A stretch of 64,000 nt of DNA, from contig OX419347.1 in assembly GCA_948470475.1 (NCBI GenBank), forward strand, positions 675,001 to 739,000, written 5' to 3'. Both the position numbers and the translations under genes were made by a program. The stretch's first letter is position 1. Every line of letters begins with the position of its first letter. This document shows positions 11,961 to 22,717 of this stretch, piece by piece. Source of the stretch: Galaxea fascicularis. Its lineage: Eukaryota > Cnidaria > Anthozoa > Scleractinia > Euphylliidae. The notes below the pieces were generated by a model. The model worked only from the letters and a program-made list of their open reading frames with translations, was not told the origin of the DNA and made no database searches.

Positions 11961-13875
11961 ATCAGGATAAAATATGAGAGGGGATATTTCTGTCGATTTA
12001 CAATCGAAGGTTTACCTCTTCGTTAAACAATTCCCTAAATTATTCTTTACTTTTTGATAATTTCGAATTTCTGGTTGTACATGAGAGCCTCCACCTCGGT
12101 GTCCCTGAAGTCAAACCTGGAGTCAGTATTTTTGTGAAATATCAAAGTGTGGCCTTAGTTTGTCTGTTTGCTTATAATAGGAATCTATGCTACTAAGGTT
12201 GCGTTTACATGAGACATGGGGTGATTTTCATCTGCTACAGTTATATCTGCAACATAAACACTTAGCAGCTTTTCTTCATAGTCTGGCAATAGAAGAAAAC
12301 ACCACATCGAGGTGGCACTCATTCGGTAAAATGACCGTCTTTGCCGTGAACTGAACGTGCACAGCCACCCTCGAGATCTCACGCAACGCGAGTTGTGAGG
12401 CACCTCACTCTTCTCGCTGGTGCCTGAGGGATTTTTTGACTTAGTAAACAGCTGAACAAATCTTTTCATGAAAAAGCTATATCTTGTGCTGTTCAAGAGG
12501 GTAGGGGTGGAGGCTTAGTTGCTGTTTAACGGGGGTAGGTCCTGAAAATTGGAGAATCTATTTGAGTTACGAATTCTGGGATATAAAAAAGCGGGTACAA
12601 AAAAGAATCGCTAAGTATTTTTTTTAGTTATAGGGGCTTGATTAGATTCAGTTGTGCATGGGTGTTAAACAGTCTGACTTCATTCGCTTAAACCTCACCT
12701 CCCCCCATATCGAAAAGCCCTGTACAGCCTCCATGAAAATATGTTATGATCTGTTGGAAAAAAAAAAAGAACAGTACCCGGCAAGCAGAGGTCATTCTAT
12801 CTTCCAAGATAAGTCGGGAAGAGGAAGGGCCTCTGTTCGCAGGGTATAAGAATAGCAGACGGTTTGCTTATTTTTTGGACAAGCAAGATAAAATAGAACG
12901 GTTTGTTATAAATAGAACTTAGAATCAATCAACAACTTCATGCACGAAATATACGTTTGTTAATATCTCTAAATTAGCATATTATATAAGTACTAGATAC
13001 GTCTATCCACTACTATTTCTAATTCCTCTTCGCTCACCATTGTATATCATGTTCGCTAACAGAAGGCTAAAAACTAAAATACGCGCGAGGCAGCTGCTAG
13101 AAATCTTACTGAATACGTGAGAAATAAGAGTAGCCGTCAATCACATCCGATGATAATCCCATCACTCATGGAAACATATATAGAGGAAGGTTCCTGATAT
13201 TGCAGAATTCGTCGAATATCCCTTGTGTAGATCGGCTGTCATATAAACCATTTTTTTTTTCACTGGCAATTTCAAAATTGCGCCGGAAGTCTCAAAATTT
13301 GCTCTTTTCCCCACCCACTCTCTGAAACGGGGGACTACTTGGTATGCCCAATAAACCACGTCGCAGTGTCACAGCGTTGTACGACGACGTTTGCTCTATA
13401 TATTTCAAAGTGTTTTAAAACCGTGAGCAAACAGAATGTTGGCTGATTTGATATGTCGAATATTGATGCTCGATGTTTTGATTTCCTTGCGTGACCGACA
13501 TGCGTGAATATATCATCAAACTTTAACTCCAGCGGCTGGGGTCATTCTATGTGACCATGGATAGATTTTCCATCCCGAAATCTGTTTTTCATATCATTTT
13601 GCACATATTGATTTACGAGGATTTAAACAGTCCAGAGTATTTCATAAATTTTCCACGCTCCAGACAAGAAAATATTCCGGCAAAAAGCTGCTCCGTTAGT
13701 TGGAAACCATCAACACTTCAAGAACATCGATATTGCAATTCATGATGATTTACATATTTTAAAGCAAGAAAAATCCGACGAGATCAACTCTCTTCGTTTT
13801 ACAGTCATGTCTAACTGAGTTTTCATCCGTGTTCCTGTAACCACGAAGAAAATCTTCAAAGACGAGACTTTGTAC
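11961..13875. other. Upstream region of Kv channel gene, no gene seen
   Basis: Several frames of 60-100 codons are open by chance but have no recognisable product. The right part presumably holds the promoter and 5' UTR of the Kv gene, whose coding region begins at 14103. Confidence 0.4.
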
Positions 13876-14103
13876 ATGAAACTTGAAGTGTACTGGAGAC
13901 TGAACTGTGAACGTCATTCTTTAAGAAACTACACTGCACATAATCAAAATTGGCCGGAGCATAGTTTGATTGTCATGTCGTCAGGGCAGAGGCAAGAGTT
14001 GTATTTATGCGTTGTGGGAACTCCTAACTTGATTCTCCTCGATCATCAACTCCTAAGCGATCCTTTGAAGTTGACGGGGATAAAAGCCTTACAGGTCCAA
14101 TAA
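13876..14103 (+). other. Upstream ORF touching the Kv start codon
   Basis: A 75-codon frame from ATG 13876 ends with TAA at 14101-14103, and the Kv ATG begins at 14103, giving a TAATG overlap. The peptide resembles nothing I recognise. If the Kv mRNA starts upstream of 13876 this would act as an upstream ORF and lower Kv translation. Whether it is in the transcript is unknown. Confidence 0.35.
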
Positions 14104-15614
14104 TGACTTCGAAACCAGTCTGGACCGTACCTAACTATCGAGCCGTCCCCACTCGCGATGAAACGGAGAATCAGGAGAATGAGTGTGAAACTTTCAATTC
14201 CAGTGATCGCAAGTTCAGAACGAATGAACATGTTAATGATAATTCACCACCAGAAAAGGGAGGAGGTGGTATCACCAACAATAATTATAAAGATAATACT
14301 TGGACAGTTGGAACGGAAAAAAGGATCACTGGAATTCAAAACGTGGCGGCTATCGAGAGCTGCAAACGAGTCGTGATTAATGTCTCCGGAATGAAATTTG
14401 AGACTTATGAGAGTACATTGGCAAGGCTGCCTGAGTCTTTGCTTGGTTCCCCCACAAAGAGAGCGCCCCACTATCGTTCCACTTGCGACGAATTTTACTT
14501 CAACCGAAACAAGATTGTGTTTGATAGCATTCTGTTTTACTACCAGTCTGGAGCTACGAATAGTGGTATCCTCGTGAAGCCTGATGGGATACCAGATGAG
14601 ACATTTGAAGCGGAGGTAAAATTCTTCGAACTTGGTCATGACGCGGAGATGAAGATTGGACTGGAAACGAGCACAAAAGAACATGAAGGGTTCTACGATG
14701 CTGCCGTAATGTCACGCTGTCATTCTTGTTCATCGAAAATCGGAAAACTCTTCGAACCAAACAGTACTGGTAAATCATCGCCTGTCCATCGAGTAATAGA
14801 TGTATGGGCAATTTTTATTACAGTCTTTTTTGTTGTTTTGCTTTGCAGCGAAACGCTTCCTCCAATTACGGATGCACTTACGTTAGACCAGTGTTGCAAC
14901 CAAACAGAAGCAAGCGCCACAGTAAAAAACCACCAAATCAGCTTCTTCTGGTCTTTTAGTAAAAAATGCTGTATATCATGGTTTACGCTGGAATATATTA
15001 TTCGTGCGTTTTGTGCGTTTGACAAGACAGCGTATTTACTTTCAGCGCAGGGTGTTTTTGACGTATTATCATTCTTGCCTTACGTCATACAAACCATCCT
15101 TCGTGAGTCAATATACGAAACAGAAACAATTGTTTTGCAACGAATCCTGGTATTTTTAATGTTCTTTTCGATATTCAAGTTAACGCGCTACTCCATGGGA
15201 CTTCAAATTCTGCTAAAAACTATTCATTCGAGTATTCGGGAACTTACGCTCTTAATGGTTTGCGTGCTGATTAGTTTGGTACTGTTTTCGTCAGTTGTGT
15301 ACTACTGCGAGACAAGTGACCAGTCCACCACATTCACGAGCATCCCGGGCACATTTTGGTTCATTATCGTTACCATGACAACAGTGGGGTACGGTGACAT
15401 GGCCCCGATCACAGTGGCGGGAAAAGTTTTCAGTGCTCTTTGTGCAGTGTTCGGAGTTTGCTGTGTTCTAGCAATTCCGTCGACAATTATTGTCACGAAT
15501 TTTAATTATTTTTATATTAGGCAAAAGAGAAAGCTAAGGAAACCGAAGAGACCAAAGACCAGGACGACAGGACTGCAGAAGTGGGTGACTCGGTTTCGTA
15601 CGGTCTCGCTGTGA
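14103..15614 (+). CDS. Shaker-family Kv channel subunit, probably silent/regulatory, 503 aa
   Basis: Single exon. Order: long polar N-terminus (1-88), T1 tetramerisation domain (about 89-190, VINVSGMKFETYESTLARLP), S1 (230-250), S2 (285-305, with Glu297 and Arg301), S3 (311-332, Asp320), S4 (344-365), pore helix and filter TMTTVGYGD (424-432), and S6 (438-470, ending TNFNYFYIR). The K+ filter and S2/S3 acidic partners are intact. Aligned on the conserved IFKL-R-S, the S4 charge positions are R1=Arg347, R2=Val350, R3=Met353, R4=Ser356, K5=Lys359, R6=Arg362: three core arginines are gone. The S6 gate motif PVP is Pro459-Ser-Thr. Loss of the second proline is typical of electrically silent subunits that act only in heterotetramers. 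It should be a plasma-membrane protein of excitable cells. Confidence 0.92.
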   Translation: MTSKPVWTVPNYRAVPTRDETENQENECETFNSSDRKFRTNEHVNDNSPPEKGGGGITNNNYKDNTWTVGTEKRITGIQNVAAIESCKRVVINVSGMKFETYESTLARLPESLLGSPTKRAPHYRSTCDEFYFNRNKIVFDSILFYYQSGATNSGILVKPDGIPDETFEAEVKFFELGHDAEMKIGLETSTKEHEGFYDAAVMSRCHSCSSKIGKLFEPNSTGKSSPVHRVIDVWAIFITVFFVVLLCSETLPPITDALTLDQCCNQTEASATVKNHQISFFWSFSKKCCISWFTLEYIIRAFCAFDKTAYLLSAQGVFDVLSFLPYVIQTILRESIYETETIVLQRILVFLMFFSIFKLTRYSMGLQILLKTIHSSIRELTLLMVCVLISLVLFSSVVYYCETSDQSTTFTSIPGTFWFIIVTMTTVGYGDMAPITVAGKVFSALCAVFGVCCVLAIPSTIIVTNFNYFYIRQKRKLRKPKRPKTRTTGLQKWVTRFRTVSL

Positions 15615-17117
15615 TTAAGTGTCATGTGAGGCTAAGCCAATCAAAACTCTTGAATTCAATAGTCCAATGGTTGAGATTTCAGCAATTGAAATTATTATAT
15701 AAGAACAGCAAGGCGTGATCTACAGTGTGTGATTCAGTGAACTTTTAAATACTTCATTGAGGATGAAGGTGCCAGTCATGTCAGGGGAAGGCTCAATTTG
15801 ACTGTGGCAAATCTGACTCGTTCCCAGTCGTCTCCATCTTGTCTCGAGTCATTAAATATTAACTAGGGAACTGCGCGTAGGAGATGCACGCGTGGAGTCG
15901 TTCTAGTCTCCCGCGCCAGTTACCAATAACGAGAGACGACTGGGGACGAGTCAGGTGGCAAATGGATTACAAACATTAGTGTCTCGCAAATTTAGTGGTA
16001 TCGGTGACTCGATTTCTTTTATTAGCCTAAGCAAGTACGCTTGCAGAAAAAAAACCCGGTGATCTTAGTGTCTCTCAAAGACCGGAATTAAAATCAATTT
16101 GCATAAACCCATCTAAAGTCTTCCCATCTGTAAATAGCTCGTTTTCTTCCTGTTTACTAAAGAGCGCCTGATACTTTCCGATAGGGCCAATGCATATATC
16201 ATTGAGTAAATAGTTTGTTCTACTCTTTTTAACAATTAGTGAAAAAACATTAAAATATTAATAAAAATATCGTTGTAAGATACGAGTTTTGTAATTTCTC
16301 GATATGGTGACACAACTCACTCGTTTTTGCAATCTAACCAGCAAATCAGCCCTCATCATGGTTCAAATAACGAGTTCCAATTTGATTCTGATCATTGTTG
16401 ATCATATTATTTCCTAAAGGTTCGCACAAATTGCTCCTATTGCACCCTTCACTTCTTTGTACATTCACCATTTAGTCATACATTCTCCAATTATTCGAAA
16501 ATGTATGCCGGAATCATATCCGCAAGCCATGTTTTTGAAGATGTTTTTGTCAAGGTCTTTAAGGAGAGGTCATTGTTCAATAGATATATTTTGACAACTA
16601 CGTAACTATATATTAGACACTAAATGTATAAGTAAATAAATAGTTTCAGCTTATTCTCAAACTTTGTATCTCCTTGCCATCTTTCCTTGTTAACCATTAT
16701 AATAAGCGTAAAATTTTATATATGACTAAAACAATTAATCGCTAGTTCAAGAAAACTGTGACAGGTTGTTGCAAAAGTAACCTGATGTTGATTGCGAATT
16801 ATATCTAGTCAAAAAGGAGAACAACACAAAGCGAGTAAATGGAAACGACGCGCACAACGTTTTCAACAATAAGGGCTAGTCAAATGACTTAATTACTCTG
16901 TTACGTTAGAATAAGCTTGAGATGAACATTTTTGGTGAAAGGCAAAATTAATGATAACTTGGTTATACCAATATATCCGAGTTAATAGTTCAAGCATTGC
17001 TGCTCGCCTATTACGTGGAAACCTATTTAACTTAAATTTGTACCATATCATAGATATTTACGATAAGCTGGTTTAGTTTGTTTCAAAGTTCATGGAGGAA
17101 ATAATCGCTATTTGCAG
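15615..17117. other. Kv 3' flank / intergenic
   Basis: No further gene. It contains the 142-bp element at 15813-15954 and AT-rich DNA that includes AATAAA-like sites near 16260 and 16635, which could serve as Kv polyadenylation signals. Confidence 0.4.
15813..15954. mobile_element. 142-bp MITE with 9-bp target duplication
   Basis: Ends CTGACTCGTTCCCAGTCGTC and the complement ending CGAGTCAG are inverted repeats of about 22 bp. GTGGCAAAT flanks both sides (15804-15812 and 15955-15963). A 9-bp duplication points to a Mutator-like element, though one chance base on an 8-bp hAT duplication is possible. Its left end lies about 200 bp after the Kv stop codon. Confidence 0.7.
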
Positions 17118-19584
17118 TTACTGATTCAGGGATCTACCTCCATCCACCCGAATCACTTGGCCAGTGACATACCCAGCTGAGCATGTGCAAGCAAGGAATT
17201 CTACCGCCTGGACAACATCATTGGGCTGACCTCTACGACTCATAGGAACATTTTCTAAGATTTCGGCTTTCTTTATCTCCAAAGTGACACCTTCTGTTGA
17301 GATATAATTATTTACTGCCTGCTCAGGTAATAAGATGGCTCCAGGGCTCACTCCGTTGACTCTGACAAAAGGCGCGAATTCTTTGGCAAGCGCCATGGTG
17401 CACATAAGAAGCCCTGCTTTGGAAATGCAATACACTGAATGCTGGGCCAGCGGTCGGTCTGCATGGATATCCAACAAGTTTACGATGCTTCCTCCAGACG
17501 CCTTTAAGCTGGGAAATGCAGCCTGAAACCGTACAATACGAAATATGTTATTATCAGTGAAAATGCAATTACCTTAGAAAAAAGAAAATCATCTACAATC
17601 ACAAATGTTTTGATTACTCTCAAAGGTTTATAGTCGATGGTTCAGAGAAAAGGTAATGACCTGGCCGAATGCCAGGTGATAAGAAGCATTTCTTCGCAAA
17701 TGGCTACATTGATGAAAGGTGGTACTCATCTTTAACTGAATAAGATACGGCACTGACGTAAATGCTTTTAGTCTGTCGTTATAGACCATAATTCGAAGCA
17801 AGCAGGTGTATAACTTCTACCTGTGATAAGAAGAATGGTGCGCTGAGATTCGTCTCCATGAGTCCATTCCACTCTCGTTGTGTAATTTTTCCAACCTCGG
17901 TTTGGTAAAATTGTGACGCGTTGTTCACCAACAAGTCAAGTCGTCCCCAGGCTTCTAACCCTTCTTTGATGATCCTTTCTGCGGTTTCCTTAGCATTGTT
18001 TTCCAGGTCTCCTCGGATTATCTGAGCAGAATTTACACGAGTTCTGCAAATGTAATAGACTATTTATTTATTTATTTCCCTTTACGCGCTTAACCAGAAT
18101 GGCCGGCGCCGAAAGGGAAAGCCGGAGATTCCTGAGATAATAGTCAGTAGCATTCACTTGAATGGTCACACTTCAGGGTGCTCTCCTTTGACTGACAAAC
18201 TAATAGCATCACGAGGGAGTACTGATACATTTATTTGAATGGTGAAGGCTAAGGGTTTCTTCATCGGAGTCATACGCTAGAAACACACAACCTGCGCTGG
18301 GGATTGATGGAAGCATGAAAATAGTCTAACAATGAAGGAAGTGATTGTGTATTCTTACCTGTTCAGCTGCTTAACCAGATCGTTGGACTCGGTCACGGAG
18401 GTGTTGCAATGAATAAGTACATTGAATCCGAGCTCGTGTAATCGTATAGCAATTCTCGCACCAAGGCGCTTTGCGGCACCGGTGACAAGAGCAACAGGAC
18501 TCATCCCACATCCTGTTTCGAGTAATCCATTCAAATGCAGCCCATTTGTGAATGGCTTCTCTACTGCCACACCCTTACTCTTCATTTCCCCAAGTACCAA
18601 GCCGGTTTCCACTCCATTTGTAGGAATTTCATTGCCTGGGAGGATTTGAATGAAAGGAAAGAAAGTACGGAAGTCTTCTTTGCCGCTCACGTCTTGAGCG
18701 ATTGATTTTAAAGGCTTCTTCACCAAGGGATGAACAAATTCTGGTGTAACGTCGGCAAGTGGTATTATCACGTGGGCGTGCTTAAGTGTATCAGGATCAG
18801 GTAATGACCACGATTTTGTTGCACAGCCGATGTTCAGTTTGTATTCACCTGTTGTGTTACCCCAGAATGAAATGTCCAGGTCAATTGTTCTGGAGGCGTT
18901 TTTATTGTTTGGGTCTCGTTTGCGTCCGAGTTTGTCCTCTACTTGAGCCAAGACTTGCTTTAATCTAAAAATATAGGAAAGAGTACCAGTGAAATTTGCA
19001 ATCAGAGTGAGTTGAGATGGTAAATGTTAAGCGTCGTAAGTGCTCGTAGTGTCCTCGGTGACCGTTTTTAGGGATGTCGATCGCACAACGCCCATGACAA
19101 CTCAAAAAACAGCTGCAGAGGAGACCAAAACGCTCCCTGTTTGGACACCACAAAGAAAACGGGGTGATAATATGGTAAAAATCACATGATATCGATATTT
19201 GTAGGTGTGCAAAAGAATGCATCAAACTGAATATTCTAAGTAGTGCTTTATTACTATAACTACGTTTACTACTATAATGATTATAACTATGACTATTGCA
19301 CCATTCACACCAACGCTTAAACATGTTTAAAAGCCGTTTAGTTGAACAAGGTTTAAAAATTGTTTTCTTCATAAAAGCTGCTTACTGGCTATTTAACAAT
19401 TAGACCCGTAGCCCTTGAGGGCGAAGGGTCTAATTGTTTTAGTATCACCCAACTAGTCGGACAGAAAAGGCAATAATAAAGTTAGCAAATGCAAGTTGAA
19501 GAAATATTTATTTGGGAATAAAACGAACGAAAGTGTAACGCTCGATTGCTACTCGAGGACTATTACTAATAGTCCTCTAGTAGC

Positions 19585-19622
<38 letters not shown>

Positions 19623-21132
19623 GTTGGATGATACTAATATCAATTAGAAATCTAGCTCAAAATAGAGAACATGCTAAAGTTCATGAATTTGAATCCCTCG
19701 TGAAAGCTTGCGTTCAGTTTTTCGTTATTGCTTTTTCATTTTTTAAAACCTGTTTAGTTGGTGTGGATGGGGCATATGACTGTGACTATGGTTGTAGCCT
19801 CACTGTATGACTGTAACTATGACCATGACTGACAATGAGTATGACTATGACAATGACTATTGACTATGACAGACTATGACTGACTATGAATATGACTATG
19901 ACTATGATTATGACCATGACTATGCAGGGGCACCCAACGAGAAACCACTTCGATGAAATATCTGTTCGGGAGAGTCTACCCGTTTTAAGACTTACGCGGA
20001 TAATGCATTGCCAAAACGCCACGGATTCCTCATTTAAAACATCACCTAAAAGATTCGCAACAAGGGAAATCCAAGGGAAAATAGTCCCTTAGATTTTCGG
20101 AAGGGATATTTTTACAATTTTTCGCTCTTAAAAAGGTCGCCTAGCATTTTCGGGTTAGCAAATAGTTCGCAGAGAAGTTCTTCGAAGGTAACATTCAGCT
20201 AGCAAGTTCTGAAATGAAGATTTCATTCCCTAAAATTTTCGGGCACTTCAATTTTCAGCAAAGAAACCCGAACAAAACAAATTTTTCCAGCTGATTAAAA
20301 CAACTCTTTAAACGGTCTTTAAACATTACAAGGAGCCTAGAAATATCCCTCAAGGGTTGTTTTTCTTAATTTGGTCGTTAGGTGCCCCTGACTATGAGTG
20401 CCATAATAATTACCTTCGATATTGACATTGGTTTTTGCATTATAACTAACATTGCCATTAACTGCCCTTGGTGTTACTATCTGATTATTATAAGTATTCT
20501 GGTTTTGGTATTAGTCTTGTATTTACTTATTCTTTTTTAAGTGTGTCTGCAACATTTCTAAAACATTTTCGTTACCCAACTGGGTCCAGCTTTGTTCTCA
20601 AGATCGCTGCCATGTTAAGAAATCCCGCTTGCTTTGTATAACCCACTGGTGTTGTTTTAAAGGCGTTGGACACCATTGTAACTTCTACGTCCTCTTTCAT
20701 CAAGCTGATTGCTAGCGGCAAGTTTTTCTCAGGCTCAATATTGGATCCAAGTGATATATGAACCTCATGCCAATCGAAATCCTCCCAGCTTCGTTCAATA
20801 GTTACCGAGGAACTTTTGCAGAATCGCAAAGCGTTTGGCTTCTCTACGATCACTCTGACCGAAGGAACGTGATGTCGCACCACGCAGATTCGCGCCACAT
20901 CAGTTGCTACTGCTTCAATCAGATTGTACTTCTTGCTTTCCACATGGAAAAAAACATCTTTGGTGATGGTCTTGTAGTTGATTGTGTCTTCCACGCGATC
21001 TGTCTCGCCGGCTTTCTTGATATAAGTTTTCAGATGTAAGGTGATGCTTAGCTCTTGTTGTTTTCCTACCTCATGTTTACTGAATCCTACTTCGGTACGG
21101 ATGCGCAGGCCATTTATTTGCACTACATCCAT
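17118..21132 (-). CDS. Trifunctional FolB-FolK-PTR1 fusion (pterin enzymes), 596 aa, 4 exons
   Basis: Exons in transcript order: 21132-20576, 18964-18359, 18043-17821, 17522-17118; GT-AG and in phase throughout. Residues 1-118 are dihydroneopterin aldolase: Glu21, Tyr53 (INYKTI), Glu73 (LIEAVA), Lys98 (VEKPNAL), ending VTIER. Residues 122-280 are HPPK: ISLGSN (126-131), FKTTPVGY then QAGFLN, and RTIDLD (211-216) with the two Mg2+-binding aspartates. After a linker (about 281-340), 341-596 is a short-chain dehydrogenase of pteridine-reductase type: TGAAKRLG (347-354), NNAS (428-431), Asp480, Tyr493 and Lys497 (YCISK), SPGA (521-524), VDGG. Predicted reactions are dihydroneopterin to hydroxymethyldihydropterin, its pyrophosphorylation, and NADPH reduction of dihydropterins or dihydrofolate. 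No DHPS domain follows. Fungal FOL1 is FolB-FolK-DHPS, so PTR1 here takes the DHPS place. No targeting peptide is obvious, so it is likely cytosolic. Introns show it is nuclear, not bacterial contamination. Confidence 0.92.
19437..19640. mobile_element. MITE-like inverted repeat in FolB-FolK-PTR1 intron 1
   Basis: TTAGTATCACCCAACTAGT near 19438 is complementary, with few changes, to ACTAGTTGGATGATACTAA ending near 19639. A second hairpin sits inside (GAGGACTATTACTAATAGTCCTC, 19554-19576). No coding capacity. Confidence 0.55.
19796..19926. repeat. GACTAT-type simple repeat
   Basis: Imperfect hexamer array of GACTAT with ATGAC interruptions, in intron 1 of the FolB-FolK-PTR1 gene. Length variation between individuals is likely. 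Confidence 0.75.
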
Positions 21133-21231
21133 TGTCACTGACCACCTGACGAGAAAAAGGTGTTCGCTAAGTCGTGGCCGAGGTGATTGTAGAAAAAACC
21201 GAAGATACTAGGCTGGGGGTGGGAAGAGGTT

Positions 21232-21266
21232 TTTTTTTTTTTTTTTTTTTTTTTTGGGGGGGGGGG
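21232..21266. repeat. Poly-T / poly-G tract
   Basis: A T run of over 20 bases passes directly into a G run of 10, just upstream (on the minus strand) of the FolB-FolK-PTR1 start. A C run of over 20 lies at about 21687-21708. Both may be inaccurate in length because homopolymers sequence poorly. Confidence 0.7.
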
Positions 21267-22107
21267 TTGAGGGTGCAGAGGAGAGGAAAGAAACTGCGAT
21301 CTTAGCTTTCACCGACGGAAACTCACGGCTTCCAATTGGTCCGTGAACAATGGCGGCTTTCATATCAGTTTAAAGACTAGTGGGACGTCAATTAATATAT
21401 TTTACGCTATTGCAAGATGGTTTGGGTCTCGACAAAAGATTGCAGAACTGTTAACAGCCTCGGTAGCTTGCGGTTTTGTTTTGTGCGCGACAAAGAAAAA
21501 TTCGCGAATGGTGAAGCAGCAAGAAGAATTGGAGGAGAGAAACACATTCATCATTTCCAATGTTTCTCGCGGGTTCACCTTTCGCGAATTGTTCGTTGTC
21601 GCACATTAACTAAAACCGCCAGCTACACATTGCGCAGATTCGAAAATGCATGAGACGCGCGTGCAAGCTCTCCTTCTTCCCTTCGCCCCCCCCCCCCCCC
21701 CCCCCCCCTACGTCCCGGAAGAGCTTGCTCGCAGATGACAACTTAACACCGATTAAGATTGTACTGCGGAAATGAGGATCATCACATCTCAACTGCGAGG
21801 ATCATCCTTCTTTTGATATTTTTCCTTTGTTTGAAATTTACTGGTTGGATGATTTTTTTACATCACCTTTCTTATCCGGTCAATGATAGCTCACAGTGAA
21901 AGCTGGAGAATCAAATGAAAACTGCAAGCTACAAGTAAACGTCCCACCTTATCCCAGATTAACATGATGATTGAAAATTGTGAATCCAGATAATTGCGCT
22001 CGTCAGTAGTTTTCATAACTATGACTCATAATATACCGTAGATGGCGCCTAATTCTCACCTCAGGATGTCTTTGCTATCATAAGCGCGAATTTCCGAACA
22101 TATTTTC

Positions 22108-22717
22108 GGCATAGGCTAAAAGTTCGACTGGACTCTGGAGTCTGGACTCTGGACTCTGGACTCTACTTTTTATATGCTCTGCACAGAAAATGTGAAGAGA
22201 CAGGGTGGGTAAGGTTAGGTTAGGGGGGTGTGGAACATTATACCACTACTCAATAATCTTATAGTCCACTTGTTTAGCGCTGAAGATTTGGTGAAATTCA
22301 AAATGTGCCAGATTGTCAAGTGTAAAAAGATTCCAATTTTGACATTTTGAACAGCGAACAATCAAGTTTGACATCATATTTCACGATTCCACCTTCATTC
22401 ACACGAGGAGGAAGTGCCCGCACAAAACAGCCTGGGCCGACTTACTCGAAGCATGGTTAGCACTAACCCACGTTAAATACCTAATCATAACTCGGCCTGG
22501 ATGTCTTTGAAGTAACATGTTTGTAAAGAAATAGAAAAAACAGAAAAGAAATGTCGAGGCGTACTGTAAGAAAAGAAAAGAAAGTGGTTGAAATCAATGG
22601 AATTACCACACCCCCTAACCTAACCCCACCCACCCCCGTCTCTTCACATTTTCTGTACAGAGCATATAAAAAGTAGAGTCCAGAGTCCAGAGTCCAGTCG
22701 TAATTTTATCCTATGCC
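22108..22717. mobile_element. 610-bp foldback element with repetitive arms
   Basis: Long inverted arms (about 22108-22233 and 22606-22717) run outward to GGCATAGG / CCTATGCC. Each arm has tandem GGACTCT units at its outer end (four or more on the left, about three on the right), then ACTTTTTATATGCTCTG, then a GGTTAGGTTAGGGGGG tract at the inner end. The central 370 bp is not coding. The architecture resembles Foldback-type elements. Confidence 0.72.

Noticed and set aside
14244..15025. Minus-strand frames inside the Kv gene
   Set aside because: Shadows of the 503-codon Kv reading frame.
17118..21132. FolB-FolK-PTR1 as bacterial contamination
   Set aside because: The coding sequence is broken by three GT-AG introns with exact phase, and it sits between animal genes in a continuous repeat-rich background.
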